A stretch of DNA of 19,901 bases from an uncultured Ruminococcus sp. Lineage in GTDB: Bacteria; Bacillota; Clostridia; Oscillospirales; Acutalibacteraceae. The stretch covers positions 1-19,901 of the forward strand of contig CAMKNF010000014.1 of the NCBI GenBank assembly GCA_946414115.1. The letters are read 5' to 3'. Below are positions 1 through 7,605 of this stretch, in pieces (within the stretch, counting starts at the first letter, position 1; each line of letters opens with the position of its first letter). Made by a program: the position numbers and the translations under genes. The notes below the pieces were generated by a model that was given only the letters and a program-made list of their open reading frames with translations, was not told where the DNA came from and did no database searches.

Positions 1-3
1 AAT

Positions 4-44
4 GCCCTTTTAGGGCTGTTATAAAACCACCGGCTTTGCCGGTG
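4..44. terminator. Two adjacent hairpins, probable terminator of an upstream unit
   Basis: Two perfect hairpins lie side by side. The first pairs 4-8 with 12-16 (GCCCT/AGGGC, 3-nt loop). The second pairs 28-34 with 38-44 (CACCGGC/GCCGGTG, TTT loop). The second is followed by a T-rich stretch on the plus strand, and on the minus strand by GGTTTTAT, so it could end transcription in either direction. The gene it would terminate lies outside the window. Confidence 0.5.
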
Positions 45-60
45 TGATATTTATTCTGTG

Positions 61-88
61 TTGATTTTAATTTCTTTTCTGCTATAAT
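61..88 (+). promoter_or_regulatory. Sigma-A-type promoter of the GNAT-DinB unit
   Basis: A TTGATT -35 box (61-66) and a perfect TATAAT -10 box (83-88) are separated by 16 nt. Transcription would start near 95, about 20 nt before the ATG at 115. The ribosome site AAGGAT lies at 104-109. Confidence 0.65.
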
Positions 89-114
89 GAAGTTATCACA
101 GCAAAGGATGAATT

Positions 115-660
115 ATGATGAAACTCAACCCGAATTATAAAGATAACCTTAAAAAAATTGAGAATTTATATATTTCTGCTTTCCCGAAAATTGAGAGAAA
201 ACCTTTTGATTTAATATTAGAAAAGTGCAATAACGGCTCAATGGAAATAATATCAATTCAGAATGATAATAACAATTTCCTTGGTTTTGCAATTATGATT
301 TTACACGACGATATGGTTTTACTCGATTATTTTGCTGTTGCGCCTGAAAGCAGGGGACAGAATGTAGGTTCAACAGCGTTGAAATTACTTTTTGAAAGAT
401 ACAAAAATAAACGTTTTATTCTTGAAATTGAAAACACTGAAATTGAATGTGATAATTTGGAAGAACGAAAACGCAGGAAATCTTTTTATATCAATAACGG
501 AATGTCGTTAATGCCGTTTAAAGTAAATCTTATAGGAGTTGAAATGGAAGTTCTGACGCATAATTGTGAAGTGACTTATGAAGAGTACTACAGTATATAT
601 GAAAACACGTTTTCCGACGAATATTGCAGTAAAATAGAATTAATTAAGATTGTTAAATAA
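115..660 (+). CDS. GNAT-family N-acetyltransferase
   Basis: 181 residues. It probably transfers an acetyl group from acetyl-CoA to an amine in the cytoplasm; the substrate cannot be read from the sequence. The GNAT core is visible: a beta-strand pair around residues 55-75 leads into the acetyl-CoA pyrophosphate loop R80-G-Q-N-V-G85-S86, which fits the Q/RxxGxG/A motif. A helix follows, and then the late motif RRKSFYINNGM (120-130), which is typical of motif B. The C-terminal 40 residues resemble no subfamily I know. The start could be the ATG at 115 or at 118; both sit behind AAGGAT. The gene is 23 nt upstream of the DinB-like gene in the same direction, with no terminator between, so the two are probably co-transcribed. 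Family call is firm, role unknown. Confidence 0.85.
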   Translation: MMKLNPNYKDNLKKIENLYISAFPKIERKPFDLILEKCNNGSMEIISIQNDNNNFLGFAIMILHDDMVLLDYFAVAPESRGQNVGSTALKLLFERYKNKRFILEIENTEIECDNLEERKRRKSFYINNGMSLMPFKVNLIGVEMEVLTHNCEVTYEEYYSIYENTFSDEYCSKIELIKIVK

Positions 661-683
661 TTAACAAATAGAGGATAGGTAAA

Positions 684-1208
684 ATGAAACAAAATACAAT
701 GACAGGAATTATAGCTGAACAGACTAAAAGAGCACTCTGGGAAATTAAGAATGTAATTGACTGCGTACCTGACAGCTTATGGAATAAGGAATACTGCGAT
801 ATGCCGCTTTGGAAACATATATATCATACATTGCATTCGCTTGATTTATGGTTTATCAATCCACGTGATAAAAATTACTTTGAGCCAAGTATTCATTCAG
901 AAAATCTGAATAATCTTGAAGCTGTATCAAGTAAAACCCTGTCACGTAATGATATAGATAATTATTTCAGTCAGATACGAATTAAAATTGACAAATACAT
1001 TTCTAATCTTACTGATGAAGAATTATTAGATTATCCAGAAAATTGCGAATACACAAAATTCACATTGATACTTGCGCAGTTCAGACATCTGCACACACAT
1101 ATGGGAATGATTATGGGATTTATCATTGATGATACCGGATTGTGGCCTAATGTACTTGGACTTACTTATCCGATACCACAGAGCGGAGATTATAATAAAT
1201 ATTGCTGA
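684..1208 (+). CDS. DinB-fold (DinB/YfiT-like four-helix bundle) protein
   Basis: 174 residues with the architecture of the DinB/YfiT superfamily, four-helix bundles that bind a metal through three histidines. Candidate ligands are a histidine in the second helix region (H45, H48 or H51 in WKHIYHTLHSLDLW) and the HxxxH pair H135/H139 in RHLHTHMG. Family members include thiol transferases and stress-induced proteins of mostly unknown substrate, so no reaction is assigned. The start is the ATG at 684 behind AGAGGATAGG. It follows the acetyltransferase by 23 nt and is probably in the same transcript. Such pairs are common among small accessory detoxification genes, but that role is only inference here. 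Its stop overlaps a weak, unrelated open frame that I do not call. Confidence 0.75.
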   Translation: MKQNTMTGIIAEQTKRALWEIKNVIDCVPDSLWNKEYCDMPLWKHIYHTLHSLDLWFINPRDKNYFEPSIHSENLNNLEAVSSKTLSRNDIDNYFSQIRIKIDKYISNLTDEELLDYPENCEYTKFTLILAQFRHLHTHMGMIMGFIIDDTGLWPNVLGLTYPIPQSGDYNKYC

Positions 1209-1268
1209 TGCATCCGATATTTCTTAGAAGCATTTTCTATCGGCTTATTTTATATATCTCCTTCCCTG

Positions 1269-1298
1269 AATTATACAAAATATTCATTTTGTATAATT
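1269..1298. repeat. AT-rich perfect palindrome, terminator or operator
   Basis: A perfect 13-bp inverted repeat (1269-1281 with 1286-1298) has a 4-nt ATTC loop, with arms AATTATACAAAAT and ATTTTGTATAATT. On the plus strand it is followed by TTTTCTATTTT, so it could terminate the acetyltransferase-DinB transcript. The stem is almost all A/T, which is unusual for a strong terminator. Each arm also contains an outward TGTATAAT, so a regulator-binding role is equally open. Confidence 0.55.
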
Positions 1299-1329
1299 TT
1301 CTATTTTGGAATTATCCTACCTCTTTTTA

Positions 1330-1338
1330 TGGTATAAT
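1330..1338 (+). promoter_or_regulatory. Extended -10 promoter upstream of the recombinase
   Basis: TGGTATAAT at 1330-1338 fits the extended -10 pattern TGnTATAAT. No good -35 box lies at 16-18 nt; TTGGAA (1306-1311) is 21 nt away. Transcription would start near 1345, leaving a leader of about 90 nt before the ATG at 1436. Confidence 0.5.
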
Positions 1339-1435
1339 TAAGAAAAATAGTTATGCGTTATATATTCTGAAGAAAAGTTATAATTATTAATTATAAAGCA
1401 GCTGACTTTTGCGGAAAATTTTGGACGGTGATTAT

Positions 1436-2419
1436 ATGGCAGTTTCGTTTCGTGATGAGGCTCCGCAGGTTATTAAGGAATATTTGTTTTATCTTGAAAC
1501 TATAAAAATTAAATCAAAAAAAACTGTAGATGAATACTACATAGATTTGCGTACTTTTTTCAGGTACCTGAAAAAATCCCGAAAGCTTGTTCCGGATGAT
1601 ACAGAATTTGAGAAAATTACAATTGATGACGTTGATATTGATTTGATAAAATCCGTTACACTGAATGATGCATATGAATATATGGATTATCTCTACCGTG
1701 AGCGTAATAATCAGAGTGCCGCAAGAGCCAGAAAATGCTCAAGTCTGAAAGGTTTTTTTGATTATCTTTTTTCCAAAAAGCATTTAATATCCAGTAACCC
1801 TATTGCACAGCTTGAAGTTCCTAAACGTAAAAAAGCGTTGCCAAAGTACCTTACTCTTGAACAAAGTATTGAGCTTCTCAATGCGGTTGAAGGAAAATAT
1901 AAAGAGCGTGACTATGCAATACTCACACTGTTTCTCAACTGTGGATTACGTGTTTCTGAAATGTCAGGACTTAACTACACCGACATTCGAAACGATAACA
2001 CAATGAGAGTTGTCGGTAAAGGCAATAAGGAACGTGTTGTCTACCTCAATTCTGCTTGCATTGACGCTATAAACGATTATATGAAGGTGCGTCCCGTAGA
2101 TGGTGTTAAGGATAAAAAGGCATTGTTTATAAGCCGAAACAGTCAGCGTATGTCTGTTAAAACCATTCAGGCTATGGTGTATAAATATCTTGCAAAAATC
2201 GGACTTGACGCACAAGGCTATTCCTGTCATAAGCTGCGCCATACGGCGGCTACGCTTATGTATCAGCATGGCGGAGTTGATGTCAGAGTATTAAAAGAAG
2301 TGCTCGGGCACGAGAATCTCGGTACAACAGAGATATACACACATTTAAGCTCTGACCAGATGAAAAATGCAGCTGATTCTAATCCTCTTTCAAAAGTTAA
2401 GAAAAAGAATTCTGAATAA
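1436..2419 (+). CDS. Tyrosine recombinase, XerC/XerD-like
   Basis: 327 residues, site-specific DNA strand exchange. An N-terminal SAM-like core-binding domain (about 10-125) precedes the catalytic domain. The full catalytic set is visible: R172 (GLRVSE), K195 (VGKGNKE), H265 and R268 (HKLRHT), H292 (LGHEN) and the nucleophile Y301 (EIYTHLS). I chose the ATG at 1436 because GGACGG precedes it at a proper distance; a TTG at 1409 would add nine residues without a ribosome site. Length and intact motifs fit a host Xer recombinase for resolving chromosome dimers. No phage or conjugative genes and no clear attachment repeats flank it, which argues against a mobile-element integrase. It ends just before a strong shared terminator. 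The XerC versus XerD assignment cannot be made. Confidence 0.88.
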   Translation: MAVSFRDEAPQVIKEYLFYLETIKIKSKKTVDEYYIDLRTFFRYLKKSRKLVPDDTEFEKITIDDVDIDLIKSVTLNDAYEYMDYLYRERNNQSAARARKCSSLKGFFDYLFSKKHLISSNPIAQLEVPKRKKALPKYLTLEQSIELLNAVEGKYKERDYAILTLFLNCGLRVSEMSGLNYTDIRNDNTMRVVGKGNKERVVYLNSACIDAINDYMKVRPVDGVKDKKALFISRNSQRMSVKTIQAMVYKYLAKIGLDAQGYSCHKLRHTAATLMYQHGGVDVRVLKEVLGHENLGTTEIYTHLSSDQMKNAADSNPLSKVKKKNSE

Positions 2420-2424
2420 TTATG

Positions 2425-2462
2425 AAAAACGGCACGTTAATATAAAACTTCGTGCCGTTTTT
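2425..2462. terminator. Bidirectional Rho-independent terminator
   Basis: A perfect 12-bp stem (2425-2436 with 2451-2462, AAAAACGGCACG/CGTGCCGTTTTT) encloses a 14-nt loop. It carries A- and T-tracts at both ends and separates the convergent recombinase and the minus-strand cwlD-radA operon. The last bases overlap the stop codon of the gene at 2461. Confidence 0.9.
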
Positions 2463-3153
2463 ATATTTTAACTATTCCCCCTATGTCTGTCAGGGGCATA
2501 TCTTTGCATATAATTTTTATTGAAATATTGTGATTCTCACAAAAATTTTCAATTCTTCTATAATCGGGATGATTTGTAACATTTCCCAAAAACACAACGG
2601 TGTTTTCATCAATTTTACCGCTTGCACCGCCTATAAAGCCGTAATCATAGCCGTCGAGTATAATGTTGCCGGATGAAATAAGCAGTACCTCTACCCCATC
2701 CTTTTTCAATGCTTTCTCAATGGATAAATCAGAAGTGATTAAAGCCTTTTCATTCAGAACAAGTGTTGAACAGCGTGCATAGCCTTGATTTATATTGACT
2801 GTTTTAATGCTATTTTCTTCGCAGAAATCAATCAGATTTTTGTCAATTGCAGAAAGCTTGCCGTATAAAGTGTTATTAAGAAAAAGAAAATTCAATAAAA
2901 TATTTTCGGGGTACTTCTTCCCTGCTTTTTTATCGCAATAAATTAATCTATCGTTTGGTATTTTTTTAGCAAGGGCAGTACATTCATTAAGAATAAATAT
3001 GTCACTATTTATCCGTAAAATCTGCATATCAGCGTGTTTCTGCTCGGGAATAGAAAAAATATCTACCGTATCGCTTGAAATAACGGTATGACCGAGGTTT
3101 TCAATTTCCCTTACAAAGCAAGGGTACTTGTCCGACATAACAAAAGTGCTCAT
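2461..3153 (-). CDS. GME-fold protein of the DUF6873 type, function unknown
   Basis: 230 residues. By overall pattern it looks like the clostridial family annotated as DUF6873, GME (guanidine-modifying enzyme) fold. This is recognition from memory rather than a search. Fold-like features include HADMQ (about residue 40), a repeated strand-turn pattern with GYARCSTLVL in the middle, GFIGGASG, and the C-terminal PLTDIGGI. In true GME enzymes the C-terminal loop carries a catalytic cysteine near GGxHC; here the corresponding-looking DIGGIVKI has none, so enzymatic activity is doubtful. Its ATG shares one base with the radA stop (TGATG), so translation is coupled to radA. It is the last gene of the cwlD-radA operon. 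Confidence 0.7.
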   Translation of the reverse strand: MSTFVMSDKYPCFVREIENLGHTVISSDTVDIFSIPEQKHADMQILRINSDIFILNECTALAKKIPNDRLIYCDKKAGKKYPENILLNFLFLNNTLYGKLSAIDKNLIDFCEENSIKTVNINQGYARCSTLVLNEKALITSDLSIEKALKKDGVEVLLISSGNIILDGYDYGFIGGASGKIDENTVVFLGNVTNHPDYRRIENFCENHNISIKIICKDMPLTDIGGIVKI

Positions 3154-4517
3154 CAGCTTATAGCCTCAAAAGCCTGCCTGATATTCTTCACTCCGATAAG
3201 CTCTGCATCGTCACAATGCACACCTTTTAGATTGTGATATGGCATAATTATTTTATTGAATCCGAGCCTTACAGCTTCATTTATTCTCATTTGTGCCTGT
3301 GAAACGGCTCTGATTTCACCTGAAAGACCAATTTCACCGAACACAACAGCTTTTTCATCAATCGGAGTGTCCTTAAGACTGCTGATTAGCGCCATTGCGA
3401 TTGATAAATCTATTGCAGGCTCGTCAACACGAAGTCCTCCGACAATATTAATGTATGTATCGTAATTAGAAAAATAATATCCTGCACGCTTTTCAAGCAC
3501 AGCAAGCAAAAGTGAAAGTCTGTTATAGTCAAAGCCTGTTGACATTCTGCGTGGATTGCCGTAGCCGCTCTGCGTTGCAAGGCCTTGCGTTTCTGCAAGA
3601 ATAGGTCTTGACCCCTCAATCGTACACGTTACGCAGGTTCCCGAAACATTCTTCGGTCTGCCCGAAAGGAGCATAACAGATGGATTTTCAACCTCCTGCA
3701 AGCCTTTATCCGTCATTTCAAAAACGCCTATTTCATTTGTTGAGCCGTAACGGTTTTTTACAGCACGCAAGATTCTACAGCTCATCTGCTTGTCGCCCTC
3801 AAAGTGCAATACGGTATCTACTATATGTTCAAGCACCTTCGGTCCTGCAATTGAGCCTTCCTTGTTCACATGACCGACAATGAACATAGGAATATCACAG
3901 CCTTTTGCAGTACGCATCAGCATATTTGTACATTCTCTGACCTGCGTAACACTACCTGTTGACGAACTCAATTCGGATAAGTTCATAGTCTGGATTGAGT
4001 CAATCATAACAAGGTCGGGTTTTACGGTTTTTATCTGTTCACAGACTATTTCAACGTCGGTTTCTGTCATTACATATAGATTAGGTGAATTAACGCCCAG
4101 ACGGATTGCACGAAGCTTTAACTGACGCTTTGATTCCTCGCCTGAGACATATAGAATTTTGAGTGTATCACCCATATATTGGCAAATCTGCATTAGTACA
4201 GTAGACTTGCCTATTCCGGGATCACCTCCGAGAAGAATAAGACTTCCCTTGACAATTCCTCCTCCGAGAACACGGTTAAGCTCTTTACTTCCGGTATCAT
4301 AACGATGTTCGTCCTCGGTTGAAATCTCATTTATGGAATCGGGTTTTGAATACGTTGAATAGGAGCGTGTTTTGGAAACAGAAACGCTTTTTGAAGTATC
4401 CTTAATCTCTTCGTTCATTGTGTTCCATTCACCGCATGACGGACATTTTCCGTACCATTTAGGCGATTCATAGCCACATTCCGAACAAATATAAACGCTT
4501 TTAATTTTTGAAGCCAT
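3153..4517 (-). CDS. radA: DNA repair protein RadA
   Basis: 454 residues. RadA is a RecA-like helicase that drives branch migration of recombination intermediates. Domains in order: an N-terminal four-cysteine zinc finger (C11, C14, C25, C28 in CSECGYESPKWYGKCPSC), a RecA-type ATPase with Walker A GGDPGIGKST (97-106), the RadA signature KNRYG (254-258), and a C-terminal Lon-like domain with the ASxGxx-type region degenerate, as is usual in RadA. I chose the ATG at 4517 (MASKIKSVYICSECG), because AGGAAG precedes it and this is the normal family start; an in-frame ATG at 4535 would add six residues and overlap the upstream stop. It follows cwlD by 14 nt and overlaps the next start by one base, so the three genes form one operon. 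Confidence 0.96.
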   Translation of the reverse strand: MASKIKSVYICSECGYESPKWYGKCPSCGEWNTMNEEIKDTSKSVSVSKTRSYSTYSKPDSINEISTEDEHRYDTGSKELNRVLGGGIVKGSLILLGGDPGIGKSTVLMQICQYMGDTLKILYVSGEESKRQLKLRAIRLGVNSPNLYVMTETDVEIVCEQIKTVKPDLVMIDSIQTMNLSELSSSTGSVTQVRECTNMLMRTAKGCDIPMFIVGHVNKEGSIAGPKVLEHIVDTVLHFEGDKQMSCRILRAVKNRYGSTNEIGVFEMTDKGLQEVENPSVMLLSGRPKNVSGTCVTCTIEGSRPILAETQGLATQSGYGNPRRMSTGFDYNRLSLLLAVLEKRAGYYFSNYDTYINIVGGLRVDEPAIDLSIAMALISSLKDTPIDEKAVVFGEIGLSGEIRAVSQAQMRINEAVRLGFNKIIMPYHNLKGVHCDDAELIGVKNIRQAFEAIS

Positions 4518-4531
4518 TTTTACACTTCCTG

Positions 4532-5242
4532 TCAATCAGTATTGTAGTAACTTAAAAATCCTGCTGTTATCGAAAAAGCCATTTGTTTCTGATATTGTGA
4601 GTCGAGGAGATTTTTACACTCTTCTCCATTTGAAATAAATCCGCACTCAACAATAACGGCAGGATTATTTGTATTTTTTAACAGATAAATTCCGCTGTCT
4701 GCTTTCTTGCATTCACGCTCGTTATCGGGTTGCAGAAGTCCTTTAACGGAGTATTTAATACTGTCTGCAAGCTGTTTGCTTTTGGGATTGTTTGGTGAAT
4801 AAAAAATCTGTGTTCCGTGATACTTGCTTTCTGAAAATTTATTCTGATGAATACTGATTATTGTATTTTCTTTTGGAGAATTAAATATTTCAAGCCTTTT
4901 CTTCATATCCGAAACCTTACGCTTGCGTATGGTATCTTCTCCGTTATCAAGGGAAATGTCGGTTTTTCTTGTTTGTGTAACGTCAAATCCGAGCAGATAA
5001 AACAGTGCAGAGGTATCATTTGCAATTGAAAGGTTTATATCCTTTTCAAGTACTCCGCTTTCGCTTACTGCCCCTCCGTCTTCACCGCCGTGACCTGCAT
5101 CAATTACAATGGTCGGCATTGACTTTACATTTTCAGAAGAAACCGAAACCTTTATATTTAACGCCGCAGAAATCATTAAAAAGACAAATGCAGACAGCAA
5201 AGCAAAGCATATACAGGGAAAGATAAACTTTTTTATTTTCAT
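4532..5242 (-). CDS. cwlD: N-acetylmuramoyl-L-alanine amidase, CwlD type
   Basis: 236 residues. An N-terminal membrane segment or uncleaved signal (about 5-27) is followed by an Amidase_3 domain that cleaves the bond between MurNAc and L-Ala in peptidoglycan. All zinc ligands and the catalytic glutamate are present: H51 (DAGHGGEDGG), E66 (LEKDINL), H132 (SIHQN) and E199 (VECGFISN). Length, single domain and N-terminal anchor match CwlD, which with PdaA makes muramic delta-lactam in the spore cortex, so the organism probably sporulates. The ATG at 5242 follows AGGGGTG. It is the first gene of the cwlD-radA-GME operon and lies back to back with feoA. An ordinary cell-wall amidase of the same family is the main alternative. 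Confidence 0.88.
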   Translation of the reverse strand: MKIKKFIFPCICFALLSAFVFLMISAALNIKVSVSSENVKSMPTIVIDAGHGGEDGGAVSESGVLEKDINLSIANDTSALFYLLGFDVTQTRKTDISLDNGEDTIRKRKVSDMKKRLEIFNSPKENTIISIHQNKFSESKYHGTQIFYSPNNPKSKQLADSIKYSVKGLLQPDNERECKKADSGIYLLKNTNNPAVIVECGFISNGEECKNLLDSQYQKQMAFSITAGFLSYYNTD

Positions 5243-5295
5243 AACAACACCCCTATTTAATAAATATACGGGATGTCGTAAAATTTATTACCTTA

Positions 5296-5324
5296 ATTAT
5301 ACACCATATTTCTGACTTGGTAAA
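5296..5324 (-). promoter_or_regulatory. Promoter of the cwlD-radA operon
   Basis: On the minus strand, TTTACC (-35, 5319-5324) and a perfect TATAAT (-10, 5296-5301) are 17 nt apart. The predicted start is near 5289, about 47 nt before cwlD. It reads as sigma-A type; I see no clear sigma-E/sigma-G sporulation consensus. Confidence 0.65.
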
Positions 5325-5333
5325 GTAAAACAA

Positions 5334-5362
5334 TTAACATAAATATAAACTCGGAATAGTAT
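5334..5362 (+). promoter_or_regulatory. Probable promoter of feoA-feoB
   Basis: TTAACA (-35, 5334-5339) and TAGTAT (-10, 5357-5362) are 17 nt apart, giving a start near 5369, about 21 nt before feoA. It lies back to back with the cwlD promoter. I saw no convincing Fur- or DtxR-type operator by eye. Confidence 0.5.
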
Positions 5363-5389
5363 ATTACAAAAAGTTGAAATCGGTGAAGA

Positions 5390-5632
5390 ATGATGAAAGA
5401 TAAATATACGCTTGATAGTCTGCCTTTGGAGCACAGCGCAGTTATTTCTTCGATAGAATGCAAGGATTGTCTTATAAACAGAATTTATGATATGGGTATA
5501 CTTAAAGATACCGTTATAACGCCGCTTTACAGAAGTCCGTTTGGCGATCCTACAGCTTATCTTGTAAAAAACGCTGTTATAGCTTTAAGAAATAAAGACA
5601 GTAAATATATTACAGTAACTCCTATAAAATAG
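5390..5632 (+). CDS. feoA: Ferrous iron transport accessory protein FeoA
   Basis: 80 residues, the size of a single FeoA domain. FeoA is a small SH3-like cytoplasmic protein that acts with FeoB in Fe(II) uptake. Visible hallmarks are the opening LDSLPLEHSAVI, the central RIYDMGILKDTVITPLYRSPFGDPTAYLV, which is the classic FeoA region (L/M-x-x-MG-hydrophobic), and the strand VIALRNKDSKYITV. Two ATGs in tandem (5390 and 5393) could serve as start, and the ribosome site GGTGAAG is weak. It is 15 nt upstream of feoB, whose strong ribosome site lies directly after the feoA stop; the two form an operon. No second FeoA copy and no FeoC are present. Confidence 0.93.
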   Translation: MMKDKYTLDSLPLEHSAVISSIECKDCLINRIYDMGILKDTVITPLYRSPFGDPTAYLVKNAVIALRNKDSKYITVTPIK

Positions 5633-5647
5633 ACAGGAGGTTTTTAT

Positions 5648-7570
5648 TTGTTTGCACGAAATTCGTCTGTAATTGAAAAGAGCGAAAAAACCGCCGTAAA
5701 AACAGATTTCAGAGTTGCCTTGGCAGGGAATCCAAATGTCGGAAAAAGTACAATTTTCAATACTCTTACGGGACTGAATCAGCATACGGGAAACTGGACA
5801 GGAAAGACTGTTGAATGTTCGTCGGGAACGGCAAAAATCAAGGACAAAACTTTCTTGTTTACCGACTTGCCCGGAACATACTCAATGATTGATTTTTCCG
5901 AGGAAGAGACAGTTACAAGGGAATTTCTTGCAAATGAACAATCAGATTGCGTTGTGATTGTTACAGATGCAAACGTAATTGAACGGAATCTTTCTTTCGC
6001 TTTGCAAGTCCTTTCACTACAGATAAATGCCGTTTTGTGCCTTAACCTTTGTGACGAAGCAGAGAAAAACGGAATAATAATTGACATTGATGAACTGTCG
6101 CTGAATCTGGGAATACCTGTTATCTGCACCTGTGCAACAAGAAAAGGCGGAATCAATGAGCTTAAAGACACAATTTATGATATTTGTACAGGTAAAAGAA
6201 AGTGCTTTAGAGTAGAAAGAAATTATACGAATATAGATGTATTGAATACGGAAAATCACAAACAAAACACTGAAATACTTGCGGATAAGTCAAAGGAGAT
6301 TTGTAAGCAGACTGTATCCTGCAGAAATAAAACAATGAATAAACGAAGTCGTAAAGCAGATAAAATACTGACCTCTAAAACGATAGGCATACCGCTTATG
6401 CTGTTGCTTTTCGGTTTGCTTTTCTGGATAACGGCAGTAGGTGCAAACTACCCCAGCGAATGGTTAAGCGTTTTTTTTGATTTTATAAAGGGAGAGTTAA
6501 ACAATTTATTTGAGTTACTTTCTGTCCCTAAATTTTTTACAGGGGTACTTATAGACGGCGTTTATACAACCCTGACTTGGGTTGTTTCTGTAATGCTGCC
6601 ACCTATGGCAATCTTCTTCCCTCTTTTTTCTATTATTGAAGATTCCGGTTATCTGCCGAGAATTGCGTTTAATCTTGACAAATTCTTTGCAAAGTGCGGT
6701 GCACACGGCAAGCAAAGCCTTACTATGGCTATGGGAATCGGGTGCAATGCATGCGGAGTTACGGGTTGCAGAATTATTGAATCTCCGCAGGAGCGATTAA
6801 TTGCAATTCTTACAAACAATTTTATGCCTTGCAACGGAAGATTTCCGACCCTGATTGCAATTATTATGATGTTTTTTGCAGGAAGTGCCTTTGGTATTGC
6901 TTCGTCAATTGAAGTTGCGGCAATTTTGCTTGGGATTATCGTACTTTGCGTACTCTTTACACTTCTTATTTCAAAGATTTTGTCGCTTACAATAGCCAAA
7001 GGAGAGCCTTCGGGATTTGCGTTGGAGCTTCCACCCTACCGTAAGCCGCAGATTTTAAAGACAATTGTGCGCTCAATGCTTGACCGAACGCTTTTTGTGC
7101 TTGGCAGAGCTGTAATTGTAGCCGCACCGGCAGGAGCTGTTATCTGGCTTACTGCAAATATTTATATCGGTAACACTTCAATTCTTTCAAACTGTACAGA
7201 TTTCCTTGACCCATTCGGGCAGCTTATCGGACTTGACGGCGTGATAGTTATGGCATTTATACTTGGATTTCCTGCAAATGAAACTGTTGTTCCGATAATA
7301 ATTATGTCATATATGGCAAGCGGCACTTTGGTTGACTACACAAGTTATGAACAACTCCTTGAATTATTCTCGGCAAACGGCTGGACTGTTATCACAGCTG
7401 TCTGTACTATGATTATGTGTGTAATGCACTTCCCCTGTTCAACAACTTGCCTGACCATAAAAAAAGAAACAGGAAGCTTGAAATGGACTCTCGTTTCTGT
7501 ATTACTTCCTACCGTAATGGGAATTATACTTTGTTTTGTGACAGCGAATATTATGAGAATATTTATATAA
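5648..7570 (+). CDS. feoB: Ferrous iron transporter FeoB
   Basis: 640 residues. FeoB imports Fe(II) across the cytoplasmic membrane under control of an N-terminal G domain. G motifs are G1 GNPNVGKST (27-35), G3 DLPG (73-76) and G4 NLCD (133-136), followed by a helical regulatory segment, then a membrane domain from about 243 with repeated hydrophobic segments. The gate-type segments include GIGCNACGVTGC (363-374) and NNFMPCNGRFPT (390-401), which carry conserved metal-handling cysteines and are the clostridial version of the family. The start is TTG at 5648; AGGAGG at 5635-5640 with 7-nt spacing makes it convincing, and no ATG fits as well. It is the second gene of the feo operon and is followed by a terminator hairpin. 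Confidence 0.95.
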   Translation: MFARNSSVIEKSEKTAVKTDFRVALAGNPNVGKSTIFNTLTGLNQHTGNWTGKTVECSSGTAKIKDKTFLFTDLPGTYSMIDFSEEETVTREFLANEQSDCVVIVTDANVIERNLSFALQVLSLQINAVLCLNLCDEAEKNGIIIDIDELSLNLGIPVICTCATRKGGINELKDTIYDICTGKRKCFRVERNYTNIDVLNTENHKQNTEILADKSKEICKQTVSCRNKTMNKRSRKADKILTSKTIGIPLMLLLFGLLFWITAVGANYPSEWLSVFFDFIKGELNNLFELLSVPKFFTGVLIDGVYTTLTWVVSVMLPPMAIFFPLFSIIEDSGYLPRIAFNLDKFFAKCGAHGKQSLTMAMGIGCNACGVTGCRIIESPQERLIAILTNNFMPCNGRFPTLIAIIMMFFAGSAFGIASSIEVAAILLGIIVLCVLFTLLISKILSLTIAKGEPSGFALELPPYRKPQILKTIVRSMLDRTLFVLGRAVIVAAPAGAVIWLTANIYIGNTSILSNCTDFLDPFGQLIGLDGVIVMAFILGFPANETVVPIIIMSYMASGTLVDYTSYEQLLELFSANGWTVITAVCTMIMCVMHFPCSTTCLTIKKETGSLKWTLVSVLLPTVMGIILCFVTANIMRIFI

Positions 7571-7572
7571 AG

Positions 7573-7600
7573 AATCGGCAGGCGTTAAATCCTGCCGATT
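7573..7600. terminator. Hairpin between convergent feoB and scfB
   Basis: A perfect 10-bp stem (7573-7582 with 7591-7600, AATCGGCAGG/CCTGCCGATT) has an 8-nt loop. The T-tracts on both sides are short (GATAATTATT on plus, CTTTATATAAA on minus), so it is probably a bidirectional terminator of moderate strength. Confidence 0.75.
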
Positions 7601-7605
7601 GATAA

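Noticed and set aside
1202..1390. Open frame of 62 residues after the DinB-like gene
   Set aside because: It has no ribosome site and covers the palindrome and the extended -10 promoter. Its composition (Phe, Tyr, Ile, Leu) is that of AT-rich non-coding DNA.
1436..2419. Recombinase as integrase of a mobile element
   Set aside because: I saw no attachment-site repeats, excisionase, phage or conjugation genes, and its neighbours are ordinary chromosomal genes; a host Xer role is simpler.
5779..6171. Minus-strand open frame of 130 residues
   Set aside because: It is antisense to the G domain of feoB, with no promoter or ribosome site.
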